From: Opisthocomus hoazin
Taxonomy: Eukaryota; Chordata; Aves; Opisthocomiformes; Opisthocomidae
DNA length: 64,000 nucleotides
Reading direction: 5' to 3'
Assembly: GCF_030867145.1 (NCBI RefSeq)
Contig: NC_134443.1
Coordinates: 992,001 to 1,056,000, forward strand
Shown here: positions 31,623-43,600 of the stretch, one piece after another
Layout of the letters: each line of letters opens with the position of its first letter
Position numbering within the stretch: position 1 is the stretch's first letter
Program-made: the position numbers and the translations under genes
The notes under the pieces: model-generated
Told to the model about the DNA's origin: nothing
The model's input: only the letters and a program-made list of their open reading frames with translations
Database searches by the model: none

Positions 31623-34600
31623 TCAGGCCTCCGGTTGGGCGCCCGCGGGCGGCGGCGGGGCCGGCCTGGGGGGGGGGGGGTGATAACGGGACCGGGGTCA
31701 CAACGCGACCCCGAGATGGGGGTCCCCGCAACCCCCCCCCCCGACAACCCCCCCTCCCGACCCCCCACAACCCCCCCTCCCCGACCCCCTGCAGACTCCC
31801 CAGCCCTGCATAGCCCCCCTCAACCCACCCCCCCCCCCTCACCTGGCCGGGACCACCGTGACGTAGGGGTGCCGGGGGGGGGTCTCACTGCAGGGCAGCG
31901 AAGGGCCCGGGGGGTCCGAAGGCAGCGGGCGCTGCGGTGGGGGGGGCTTGGCAGGACCGGGGGGCTGCGGGGGAACGGGGGGGGGGGGGGGGGGTTCAGT
32001 GCTGGGCTCCCCGGGGGGGCAGGCCCGGTGCCCCCCACACCGGTGCCGCCGCCGTTACCTGGGTACCGGGTGCCGCAGGGTCTGCGGGCAGCGGGCGGGT
32101 GGGGGGGGGCGGCCTGTCCGAGGGGGGGGCCTGGGCACAGAGAGCAGGGAGCGTGAGACAGCGCGGGGACGAGCCCCCCACCCCAACCCAGAGTGGGGGT
32201 CTGGGGGGCCGCGGCTCGCCCCCGGCCGGTGCCGGGGAGTGGGCACGGCCGCTGCGCCGCGGCCCGCAGGTCCCTGGTGAGAGGCGGTGCGCAGCCAGGC
32301 ATGCAGCGGTGACCGGGACCCCCAGCCCAGCCCGGACCCCCACCCCGGGTGTTACCTTGGGTGCAGGGTCCGGGGGGAGCGGCCGGGACGGTGGGTCGGG
32401 CCGTGCCGAGCCGAGGGCAGCCGGCTGCGGAGAGAGGGAGGGGGGGGCAAGCCATGCAGCATGCGGAGACCCCCCTCCCGCCGCCAAGCAGAGACCCCCC
32501 CCTGCAGTGGGCAGCCTGGGATGGCCGCCACGGCCCCCGGCCCATGGCCACGGAGCGATGCCCCGGTGCCCCCCCCAGCACCCCGCTCTCACCTTGGTGC
32601 TGGGCATGGCCCCCAGCTCCGTGGCCTGACCCCGCTGCGGGGGCCGGGGGCGCGCGGGGGGGCCTGGCCGGGGCTCCAGCTGCGAGATCCTGCAGGGGAG
32701 AAGCAGGATCAGGCCCCCCCCGCACCGCGAGACCCCCGCGCAGCGACCCAGCGACGCCGCCACCAGCAGAAGCCCAAGAGAAACGAACCCCTCGGCTGCG
32801 AGACCCCCGCGCCCCGGGGCTGCCCCCGCGCCCCCCCCGGGGCACTGCCAGGGGAAGAGCGCAGCACCGGCGCGGCGAAGCAGGACGGCTCAGCCCCACG
32901 CCCGGGCTCCGGCGGTGACGTTACCCGCTCCGGCCGGCCGCCGCTTCCGGACCCAGGAATCGGACCCGGGTCTCAGCGCTGTGGGGAGAAGAGTTGGGGG
33001 GGGAAGGGGGGGCTCAGCGCTGGGGTGGGGAGCGAAGCGCGGTGCCGGGGGGTGACGATGCGTGACGGGGTCCCGCTACCCGCGCCGGGCGACGCAGGCA
33101 CACGCAGCGGCACCGGCTCGGCCGCCCACGGGGGGATAACGCCCCGGCGCGTGCCCCGCTTTACCGCGACCCCCCCCCCCCCGCCACGCCGCGTGCCACC
33201 CGTCCGTTACCTGTACTGGCACGAGGTCCCCTTGCCGAGCTGGCAGAGGTGCTTGTGCAGCCCGGCGCGGCGCGCGCCGCAGAGCCCCAGCGCCAGCGCC
33301 AGCAGCGCGCTCAGCACCAGCGCGGTGAGCAGCCCGCTCCCCCCTGCGAAGAGCGGCACACGTCAGCCCCCCCCCCCTCGCCACTCCGCGTCGCGCCCCG
33401 GCGGCACAAAGCCCCATTCTCGGCGCGGCGGCGGCGATGGCGGCGATGGCCTCACCTCGCTCCGTGGCGGCGGGGCCGCTGTCCTGGCTGCCCCCCGCGC
33501 CGGGGGTCTCGCAGGTCGGGGGGGCCCAGCCCGGCTCGCAGTGGCAGTGCCCGCGGTTGTTGCAGACCTGAGCGGGCGACACCGAGCCCTCAGCCCCCCC
33601 CCGTTGGGTGCCCACCCCCAGCGCCCACCCCCCGGCCCCGCGCTCACCCCGCGCCCATGGCACTTGCTCCGGCACTGCTGGTCGCCCAGCGCGGAGACGT
33701 TCTGGCACCGGCGCTGGAGGCAAACCTGCCGGGAGACGCGGCCTCAGCACCGGGCGAGACCCCCGGGCCCCCTCCCCGCCGCCCAGGCGCTCACCTTCCC
33801 CGCGCCGCAGCCGGTGCCGGGCAGCACCATGGCGGCATCGCTGACGTCCTCGTCCCCGGGCGGGAGGGTCCCCGGGCAGGAGCCTTCGGCTCCGCCGCGC
33901 TGGCACTGCAGCATCCCGCAGCCGGCGTCCCTGCGGCGACGGAGGGGTCAGGGGCGCGGGGGGCACGGCGCGGGGGGCACGGTGGGGGGCACGGCGCGGG
34001 GGGCACGGTGGGGGGCACACGGCGCTCACCGCTGGGCGCAGGCGACGTAGGAGCCGTTGGGGAGCTGCCCGCAGTGCCCGCGTTCGTCCCCTCGCGCGTT
34101 CAGGGCGGCCATGCAGGAGCTGGAGACGGGGCCGGCGCCTGCGGCGGGGCACAGCGAGCCTCAGCACCCCCCACCCAAACCCCCCCCCGGCCCCCCGGCA
34201 CGGCCGTGCCGTACCTGGCCCCAGCAGCTGCTGGCATTGCCCCTCGTAGCTGGCGCAGGCTCCGCCGTAGCAGGCCGCCCGCCCGCCGCCGCAGGGCTGC
34301 CCGTCCTGCAGGAAGGCGTCGGGCGGGCAGCGCGGCGAGACGCCGTCGCAGAACTCGGGCAGGTCGCACTCGCCCACGGGCTCCCGGCACGGGTGTCCGG
34401 CGCGGCGCAGCTGCGATTTCGGGGGGGGACACACACAGTCAGATGAGCTGAGACCCCCCCCTCACCCCAAGAAACCCGCGGCGGGAGCGGCCGTGCCGCC
34501 GGTGCCCGCGTACCCGGCAGTCGTGGCAGCAGGCGTCCCCCGCCGCGCACTCGGCCCCGGGGACGAGCTGGCAGCTGCTGCTGTTGCAGCAGGGATCGGC

Positions 34601-37600
34601 GCACTCCTGCCGGCACAGCCACCGCGGTGAGCGCCCGGCACCGGCGTCCCCCACGGCAAAGCCAGCACCCAGCCCCGCTGCGCCGAACGAGGCGGGTGGC
34701 GGGAGCGGGGACCCCCGCCCGCAGCCCCCGCTGCCGTACCACGCCGAGGCCGCAGTCGCAGCCCTCGCCGGGCTCCACGAAGCGGTTCCCACAGGTGGGG
34801 CCGCCGGCCAGGCGCCGCGGCTCGGGGACGTCGGCGAGGCAGCGGCTCCGGCCGCGCCGCAGGCTGCGCTCCAGGTCCTGCCGGCTGCAGTTGCTGAAGC
34901 TCAAACCGGGCGTCAGCCTGCGGAGCCGGAGAGCGGCCGCGGTGAGGGGGCTCGGCCCCAGCCCCCCCCCCCCGCGCCCCTGCCCGCTGTTCTCACCCCG
35001 TGGGTGCCGCCATGATGCAGCCGCGGTCGTGCCGGAGGTCGTCGCAGCGGCAGAAGCGCCCGGCGGCATCGTGGCGCATGCCCAGGTTGTGGCCCAGCTG
35101 ATGGGCGACGGTGGAGGCGACGACGAGGACGCTGACGGAGTGGTCCTGTGGGGGGGCCGGGGGGGCTCAGGGTGGGCAGGCGGTGGGATTTGGGGGGGGG
35201 ACACACACGACGCGGGGGGTACCCACCATGCTGACCCCGCCGGAGCGCGCCGGGGAACACATGGAGGCTTGAGCCGCCATCCCCACCGCGACGTCGCCGA
35301 AGCGGGCGCCCCTGGGGAGAGAGCGCAGGGGTTGGGGTGGGGAGGGGGGTTCCCCGCGCCCCCCCAGACCCCCCCCCCGTCCCCACTCACGTCAGGAGCT
35401 GGGCGTTGTCGTGGGGCAGCCGGGGCAGCAGCTCCTCCCGGCGCCAGCGCAGGAACCGCTCCAGCGCGGCCCGGCCGCTGCCGCCCACCGCGAACCGGTC
35501 GCCCTCGCTCCACACCTCCACCGCCACCAAGGCCACCCGCACGCCCAGCGGCTGGAAGAACTGGGGGGGGGGACACACGGGATGGGGGGGGTCAGAGACC
35601 CCCGGCACCACGGGCACAGCCGAGCGCCGCGCTGCGACCGGACGGCGCCGGGCGCCGACTCACCGCGTCCACCTGGTTGGCGATTTCCAGGGTGCGGGTG
35701 CGGACGCGCTGCAGGTCGCGGTAATTCTGGAACTGGGGGTGCGGGGAGGGGTGTCAGGGTGTGGGGCAGCCCCCCCCCCCCGTCCCCCACGCTGAAGACC
35801 CCCACCCAGCACTCACCGCGGCGTGGTCCACCACCATCACCAGCTCCACGAAGCGCTGCGCCGCCGGCTGCTCCGCCGCCGCCCGCTTGCCCTGGGGAGC
35901 AGAGGGGCTCAGGGCGCCGGCGAGGGGACCCCCTCCGGTGGGGAGACCCCCTGGGGTCACCTACCCTCTGCGGCCCGGGGGGCTCCGTCCCCTCCGCCTC
36001 GGCCCGGGGCGGCTCCGGGGGGTCCAGCCCGCAGGCGCGCGGCGCCAGCCGGACGCGCCGCAGCCGGTACGCGACGTGCCGTCCCGGGGGGCTGCCGGCG
36101 GCCGGCTCCAGCCCGTAGCTCCGGGTCCCCGACAGCCGGAGGTGGCCGCTGGGGACGGGGAGACGAGGCGTCAGCGGCGCGGTGGGTGCCGCGTTCGGGG
36201 ATGGCCGCGTCCGGGGGGCTCACCTGAGTCCGGCGCAGGCGCAGAGGCCGGCCCAGGAGCCGGGGAAGCCGCGTGCCGTCCCCCGGTAGCAGCAGTGCTC
36301 CTGCGGCAAAGACGGGGAGTCAGGAGCCAGGCCCGTAGCGGGGTCCCCCCCGCGGCGCGGGGACACCGCGGGGACACCGCGGGGACACGCCGTGCCCGGG
36401 CCCTACCTTCTCACGGGCCTCCCGTGCCACCCGCGTGCCGTCGGGCAGGTAGTAGAGCAGCGTCCCGGCGCCCAGCACCAGGTCCCTGCCGGGGGGGGAG
36501 GGCACGGGTCACCCCCGCGGCGGGGACCCCCAGCTCAGCCCGCTCGGAGCTGACAAAAACGGGGAACCCGGTGCCCCCCACCCCGCTGCGGGCAGGCCGA
36601 GATGGAGATGGGGTCGCTGGGACCCCCACCCACCCCACGTGCAACGGGCGGAGGTGGAGTGGGGTCCCTTGTTCCCCATGTGCACCATGGAGGGGGACGG
36701 GGCCCCCCCCCCCAGACCCCCACCCCTTGTGCACCACAGGGGGAGATGGGGTCCCCCCCAGACCCCCACCCCTTGTGCACCACTAAGAGGGACAGGGTCA
36801 CCCCCAGACCCCCCCCTTGTGCACCACGGGGAAAGATGGGGTCCCCCCCAGACCCGGACTCCACGTGCACCACAGGGGGAGACGGGGTCCCCCCCAGACC
36901 CCCCCCCTTGTGCACCACAGGGGGAGATGGGGTCCCCCCCAGACCTCCACCCTTTGTGCACCATGAAGAGGAATGGGGTCGCCCCCAGACCCCCACTCCA
37001 TGTGCACCAAGGAGAGGGACAGGGCCCCCCCCAGACCCCTACTCCATGTACACCATGGAGGGGGATGGGGTCCCCCCCAGACCCCCACCCTTTGTGCACC
37101 ACGAAGAGGCACAGTGTCCCCCCCAGACCCCCACCCCTCGTGCACCACGGATGGAGACGGTGTCCCCTCACACTCCCACTCCATGTGCACCATGGAGGGC
37201 AACGGAGCCCATGGGACCCCCACCCTGCACTGACACGGGACACCCGGGACCCCCCCACCCCCCCCAAACTCACCAGTTCTGCTCCAGCTCCAGCACCAGC
37301 CGCGTCCCCTCCAGCTCCAGCAGCACCCGCAGCCGGGCAGGGAACCCCCCCTGCCGCAGGCAGCCGTTACGGGAGGACCCCCCACCCCGAGGGTCCCCAC
37401 GCGCCCCCCGACACGCCGTGACCCCCCCGCGGGCCATGGGTGGGGGCCGGGGACCCCGCCTGGCCCTGGCGCGTGCCGGAGGGAGGGGACGGAAGGGACC
37501 CCCTGGCCGCCCCGGCCCCCACCCTCACGCCCCGCAGGAAGCGTCCCTCCCTCCCGGGCTCATTGTGCCGGGCACTGGGGGGGTCGGACGGAGCTGCCCC

Positions 37601-39457
37601 CCCACCCCCAGCCCCCCAACACCCCCCACCCCGCGCTTCCTGCCCCGGTGCAGCGCGGCGGAAACGCCGGAGAGACTCCCAACGGCTGCGGGGCGGGCTG
37701 GGCCCTTCCGCCCCGGCCGGGAGGGGTGCCGGGCGCGGGGTGGGTGCCCCCACCCAGCAAGGTCCCCCAAGGAGAGGGAGGGGAAGGGGGATTTGCTGGG
37801 GGACCCCTCCCCACCACCCCCCGGGCGCCCAGAGGCTCGGACCCCCAGGGCCTGGGGAGCTGGATGCCGGGTTTCCGGCACCGGGAAAGGGGCAGGGGGA
37901 GGTGGGGGGCGCAGATGGCCCCCACCCCACCGCGAGCAGGCCCTGCGCGGGGCGGGGGGCTCACCTGGGTCGCCTCTGCCAGGCTGAGCGTCCGGCCGTC
38001 GCGCAGGACCCGTGGGGTGACGCGCCAGGAGCGCCCCGACTCCGCACGGCGCTGCCGCCCGCTGTCACCTGCGCCGGGCACGGAGCCGCTGGCACCGCAC
38101 GGCCCCCCAGCACAGCCCCCCCCCGGCCCCCCAGCACAGCCCAGACCCCACAGCCCCCCAGCACGGCCCCCCAGCACAGCCCAGACCCCACAGCCCCCCA
38201 GCACAGCCCAGACCCCCAGCACGGCCCCCCAGCACAGCCCAGACCCCATAGCCCCCCAGCACAGCCCCCCCACGGCCCCCCAGCACAGCCCAGACCCCAC
38301 GGCCCCCCAGCACAGCCCAGACCCCCAGCCCGGCCCAGACCCCCAGCCCAGCCCCCCACGGCCCCCCAGCCCGGCCCAGCCCCCCAGCACGGCCCAGACC
38401 CCCATGGGCCCGACCCCCAGCACAGATCCCCGCAGGCCCCCCAGCACAGCCCAGAGCCCCACGGTCCCCCAACATAGCCCAGCCCCCCATCACAGCCCCC
38501 CATCACACCCTGGCCCCCCCATCACACCCCAGACCCCCACAACCCCCCATCACAGCCCAGAAACCCATGGCCCCCCATCAGCTCCTGGCCCCCCATCACA
38601 GCCCGGCCCCCCCATCACCCCCTGCCCCCCCCAGTCCGGCCCCCCATGACCCCCCAGCACAGCCCAGAGTCCCAGCATCGACCCCCACAGGCCCCCAACG
38701 CAGCCCAGACCCCCACAGCCCCCCATCACACCCTGACCCCCAAACACAGCCCAGACCCCCATCACAGCCCGGACCCCCATGGCCCCCCATCAGCTCCTGG
38801 CCCCCCCACGGCCCCCCACCACCCCCTGCCCCCCCCCGGGCAGCCCCCCCAAGCCAGGGCAGGGCTCGGGGCGGGGAGCAGGAGCGGGTTCTCCCCCCCC
38901 ACCCCAGCAGCTCCCGGGGTGCCCCCGAGCACCCCCACCCCGGGCACGCCCCGGCCGCTCCCAGCCCGGAGGTGACCCCCGGGGGGGGCTCCCCGGGGTC
39001 CCCCGCCAGGCCTTGCGTCAGCCCCGGCCCCGCCGCCCAGTACAACCAGCTCGGGGACTGGGGCAGGGCTGGGAGGGCCGGCCCGGCTGACTCAGAGCCC
39101 CCCGCCCCTTCCTCCCGGCTCCCCAGGGGACCCCCACCCTCGGCGGGATGCCGGCGGGGCGGGGGTCCCAGCGGCCCCGGGAGCTCCGGTCCCCCCAAAC
39201 CGGGAAGGGGGCGGGGGGGGGGGGGCGCGGAGCATCCCGCGGAGCTGCGACCCCCGAGCCCGTCCCGGTCCCGACCCCCGGGTGCTGCCCGAGGGGGGGT
39301 CGCGTGTGTGTCCGCCCCGCTCACCTGTCCCGGGGGTCCCGGGGGTCCCGGGGGTCCCGGGGGTCCCGGGGGTGCCGGGGGTCCCGGGGGTGCCGGGGGT
39401 CCCGGTACCGGCGGCGAGGAGCAGCCCCGCGGCCAGCAGCAGCGCCCGCCCCGCCAT
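31623..39457 (-). CDS. ADAM15: ADAM15, complete, 24 coding exons, catalytic Glu replaced by Gln
   Basis: Membrane ADAM protein, about 875 residues, every exon in phase. Exons: 39457-39325, 38068-37977, 37350-37274, 36485-36407, 36300-36224, 36148-35965, 35891-35817, 35732-35664, 35560-35391, 35311-35227, 35145-34997, 34917-34740, 34606-34514, 34410-34215, 34138-34030, 33930-33795, 33725-33648, 33567-33456, 33343-33211, 32689-32593, 32424-32356, 32130-32059, 31964-31843, 31665-31623. Order: signal peptide, Gly-Thr-Pro repeat (about 18-43), prodomain with switch Cys192 and furin-type RGKR (about 214-217), metalloprotease with [11 protein letters not shown] (362-372; other active ADAMs have HE), disintegrin with R-x6-DLPEF but no RGD, Cys-rich, EGF-like ([13 protein letters not shown]), one membrane helix (about 703-722), and a tail with RPLPPDP, RPLPADP and RPLPSDP SH3-ligand motifs. 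Family and tail match human ADAM15. It is predicted to lack protease activity but to keep adhesion and SH3 binding. Confidence 0.96.
36600..37262. repeat. Minisatellite in ADAM15 intron 3, unit about 46 bp
   Basis: Tandem copies of TTGTGCACCAC, GGGGGAGATGGGGTCCCCCC and CAGACCCCCACCCC, about 13 copies, between the exons at 37350-37274 and 36485-36407. Confidence 0.9.
38095..38850. repeat. Minisatellite in ADAM15 intron 1, unit about 25 bp
   Basis: Tandem variants of CCCCAGCACAGCCCAGACCC alternating with CCCCCATCACA blocks run about 750 bases between exons 1 and 2. Confidence 0.9.
39325..39420 (-). repeat. In-frame 9-bp coding repeat (Gly-Thr-Pro) in ADAM15 exon 1
   Basis: About nine copies of a 9-base unit (GGGGGTCCC, some GGGGGTGCC, on the plus strand) encode Gly-Thr-Pro triplets just after the hydrophobic signal core. 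The unit is a multiple of three, so length changes would keep the frame. Confidence 0.9.
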
Positions 39458-39734
39458 CGCCGTCCCGCAGCCCCCGCGGGCCCCGGGCAGGCGGCTCCCG
39501 AGCACAGCGGCCCCGCTCCCGGTCCCGGTCCCGGTCCCGGCCCCGGCCGGCCCCGCCGCCGCGCATGGCACCGCCGCCACCGCCGGCACCGGCCCGGCCC
39601 GGGGGGCGGGACTTCCGGTCCCGCCCACCGCCAGGCCCCGCCCACCGCCGGGAGCGGGGCTCCGCCTCGGGGGCGGCTCCGGGGCTGCGGGCGGCGGCGG
39701 GGGGACCTCAGGTGGCTGCACCGCGAGACCCCGA

Positions 39735-40605
39735 GACCCCGAGACCCCCGGGCGGGGGAGACCCCCGCCTCCACCACCCTGTGCTCTGGAGACCCCCGCC
39801 TCCCATCACCCCACACTCCAGAGACCCCCATCTCCATCACCCATTACAGCGGAGACCCCCACCTCTGTCACCCCGTGCAGGGGAGACCCCCACCCTCATC
39901 ACCCTGTGCTTCAGAGACCCCCACCCTCCTCACCCTGTGCTTCAGAGACCCCCACCTCCATCACCCCGTACAGTGGAGACCCCCACCTTCATCACCCTTT
40001 GCAGAGGGGACCCCCACCTTTGTCACCCCACACTCAGGAGGCCCCTGCCTTCATTACCCCATACAGCGAAGACCCCCACCTCCGTCACCCCGTTCAGGGG
40101 AGACCCTGACCCTCATCACCCTGTGATTTAGAGCTCCCCATCATCTGCATCCCGCGCCCCTGAGACCCCTGCCTCCATCATCCTGTGCAGGGGGGACCCT
40201 CGCCTCCATCACCCTGTGCTTCAGAGACCCCCACCCTCATCACGCTGTGCAGGGGAGACCCCCACCCTCATCACCCCACACTCCAGAGACCCCTGCCTTC
40301 ATTACCCCATACAGTGGAGACCCCCACCTTCATCACCCCGTGCTCCAGAGACCCCCACCCTCATCACCCTGTGCAGGGGAGACCCCCACCTCCATCACCC
40401 CATGCTCCAGAGACCCCCACCCTCATCACTCCATGCAGTGGAGACCCCCACCTTCATCACGCCGTGCTTCAGAGACCCCCACCCTCATCAACCCATACAG
40501 GGGAGACCCCCACCCTCACCACCCTTTGCAGGGGGCCCCCCCGCCTCCATCACCCATTACAGTGGAGACCCCCACCCCTACCTCCCCGCACACCAAAGCC
40601 CCCCA
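39735..40605. repeat. Minisatellite between ADAM15 start and DCST1 end, unit about 31 bp
   Basis: About 26 tandem copies of GAGACCCCCACC, TCATCACCC and TGTGCTTCA-type blocks fill the interval. One edge is about 280 bases from the ADAM15 ATG and the other about 70 bases from the DCST1 polyadenylation signal. Confidence 0.92.
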
Positions 40606-40671
40606 CCCCCGCGGACGCCCCCCACAGACCCCACCTCACACCATGCAGTCGGGGGGGGGTCGCCACCCCCT

Positions 40672-40677
40672 TTTATT
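40672..40677 (-). terminator. DCST1: DCST1 polyadenylation signal, very short 3'UTR
   Basis: AATAAA on the minus strand begins about 12 bases after the DCST1 stop codon (40691-40689), inside AAATAAAAGG. This predicts a 3'UTR of only about 25-40 bases. Confidence 0.75.
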
Positions 40678-40688
40678 TCGGGGCGCCC

Positions 40689-43600
40689 TCAGGCCGTGTA
40701 CCCCTCGTCCTCGTCGCTGCTCTCCGAGAAGAGGCCGTAGTCCTGGGGGTTGCAGACCAGGCACGTGCCCCCCGCCTCGCGCCAGCACGGCCCGCAGTAC
40801 CGGATGCCGCAGGTGGCCACCGCGCAGACGCTGTCCCGGGGGGGTCTCGGGGGTCCCGCACACGGCGCAGTTCCGATGCCTGAAGCGACGCAGGCGCGGC
40901 CAACGTTGGCAGCACCATTCCACCAGCGACGCCACCTGCGGCGGGGACGCGGGCTGAGCGGCCGCCCCACGGCGGAACCGACCCGGGCTTTGGGGGACAC
41001 CGAGACCCCCCGGCACCCCGGCGCGCCCCCAGCCCCACGGCCCCGTCCCCACTCACCAGTCCCGGGTACTGCCCCGCGCGCTGGGCGATCCGCTTCCGCT
41101 GCCGGTGCACGAAGCTCCGCCGCCGCTGCAGCAGCTTGTTGTAGAGGTAGAGCACGCGGCTCTTCTCCCGCTGCGAAGACCGTGAGGGGTGGGCCCGGGG
41201 TGGGTGGGGGGTCAGCAGCCCACCCCGGTAACCACCCGCCGGGCCGTGCCGGGCCCCGGCTGCCGCTGACCTTGGGGAAGTAGAAGGCGGCGATGGCGCG
41301 GCGCAGTCGGTACGCGTAGACCTGGACCAGGCAGAGCAGGGCCAGCACGGCCAGGGGCACGGAGCTGCTCACGTACTGCTGCCGCGTCATGGCGCGGGGC
41401 TGCGGCAGGCAGGCTGGGGGGGCGACGGTGGTGAGACCCCCCCGCGGGGAAAGCCCCCCGGGGGAAGCCCAAGGTGGTGGTGGTGAGACCCCCAAGGCAA
41501 AGCCTCCCCCCCCAAGGCAAAGCCCCCCATGGAAAGCCCATGGTGGTGGCAATGAGACCCCCAAGGCAAAGCCCCCCCCCCAAGGCAAAGCCCCCCCCCC
41601 AAGGCAAAGCCCCCCAGGGAAAGCCCACAGTAGTGGCAGTGAGACCCCCAAGGCAAAGACCCCATGGAAGGACCACGGTGGTGGTGTGAGACCTCCAAGG
41701 CAAAGCCCCCCCCCCCCAAGGCAAAGCCCCCCATGGAAAGCTGACGGTGGTGGTGTGAGACCCCCAAGGCAAAGCCCCCCCCCAAGGCAAAGCCCCCCGG
41801 GGAAAGCCCATGGTGGTGGCAATGAGACCCCCAATGCAAAGCCCCCCATGGAAAGCCCAAGGTGGTGGTGTGAGACCCCCCAAGGCAAAGCCCGCCCCCA
41901 AGGCAAAGCCCCCCAGGGAAAGCCCATGGTGGCGGCACTGAGACCCCCAAGGCAAAGCCCCCCAGGGAAAGCCCACGGTGGTGGTGGTAAGACCCCCAAG
42001 GGAAAGCCCCCCCCCCCCCCCCCAAGGCAAAGACCCCTGGGGAAAGCCCACGGTGGCAGCAATGAGACCCTCAAGGCAAAGCCCCCAGGAGAAGCCCATG
42101 GTGGTGGTGGTGAGACCCCCAAGGGAAAGCCCCCCATGGAAAGCCCACGGTGGTGGTGTGAGACCCCCAAGGCAAAGCCCCCCCCCCAAGGCAAAGCCCC
42201 CCAGGGAAAGCCCATGGTGGTGGCAATGAGACCCCCAAGGCAAAGCCCCCCGGGGAAAGCCCACGGTGGTGGTGGTAAGACCCCCAAGGCAAAGCCCCCC
42301 ACCCCCGCCCAAGGCAAAGACCCCTGGGGAAAGCCCACGGTGGCAGCAATGAGACCCTCAAGGCAAAGCCCCCCAGAGAAGCCCATGGTGGTGGTGGTGA
42401 GACCCCCAAGGCAAAGCCCCCCCCCAAGGCAAAGCCCCCCGGGGAAAGCCCATGGTGGTGGCAATGAGACCCCCAAGGCAAAGCCCCCCCCCAAGGCAAA
42501 GCCCCCCAGGTAAAGCCCACAGTAGTGGCAGTGAGACCACCAATGCAAAGCCCCCCGGGAAAGCCCACAGTAGTGGCAATGAGACCCCCAAGACAAAGCC
42601 CCCCATGGAAAGCCCACGGTGGTGGTGGTAAGACCCCCAAGGCAAAGCCCCCCACCCCCCCTCCCAAGGCAAAGACCCTGGGGAAAGCCCACGGTGGCAG
42701 CAATGAGGCATGACCCCCAAGGCAAAGCCCCCCATGGAAAGCCCAAGGTGGTGGTGTGAGACCCCCAAGGCAAAGCCCCCCCAAGGCAAAGCCCCCAGGA
42801 AAAGCCCATGGTGGTGGCAATGAGACCCCCAAGGCAAAGCCCCCTGGGGAAAGCCCACGGTGGTGGTGGTAAGACCCCCAAGGCAAAGCCCCCCACCCCC
42901 CCCCAAGGCAAAGACCCCTGGGGAAAGCCCACGGTGGCAGCAATGAGACCCTCAAGGCAAAGCCCCCCAGGAGAAGCCCATGGTGGTGGTGGGTGAGACC
43001 CCCAAGGGAAAGCCCCCCATGGAAAGCCCACGGTGGTGGTGTGAGACCCCCAAGGCAAAGCCCCCCCCCCAAGGCAAAGCCCCCCAGGGAAAGCCCATGG
43101 TGGTGGCAATGAGACCCCCAAGGCAAAGCCCCCTAGGGAAAGCCCACGGTGGTGGTGGTAAGACCCCCAAGGCAAAGCCCCCCACCCCCCCCCCAAGGCA
43201 AAGACCCCTGGGGAAAGCCCACGGTGGCAGCAATGAGACCCTCAAGGCAAAGCCCCCCAGGAGAAGCCCATGGTGGTGGTGGTGAGACCCCCAAGGGAAA
43301 GCCCCCCATGGAAAGCCCACGGTGTGGTGTGAGACCCCCAAGGCAAAGCCCCCCCCCCAAGGCAAAGCCCCCCATGGAAAGCCCACAGTGGTGGTGTGAG
43401 ACCCCCAAGGCAAAGCCCCCCCCCAAGGCAAAGCCCCCGGGAAAGCCCATGGTGGTGGCAATGAGACCCCCAAGGCAAAGCCCCCTGGGGAAAGCCCACG
43501 GTGGTGGTGGTAAGACCCCCAGAAGCAAAGCCCCCCACCCCCCCCCAAGGCAAAGACCCCTGGGGAAAGCCCACGGTGGCAGCAATGAGACCCTCAAGGC

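Noticed and set aside
34997-35145. HQLGH as a possible frameshift or misread exon
   Set aside because: The exon is in phase on both sides and all flanking residues match the ADAM family; the change is a single clean codon difference.
40689-43196. 835-codon minus-strand open frame ending in the DCST1 C-terminus
   Set aside because: Only the last part is DCST1 exons; the Gly/Leu-rich bulk is the intronic minisatellite, and splice sites at 41413 and 44048 bracket it.
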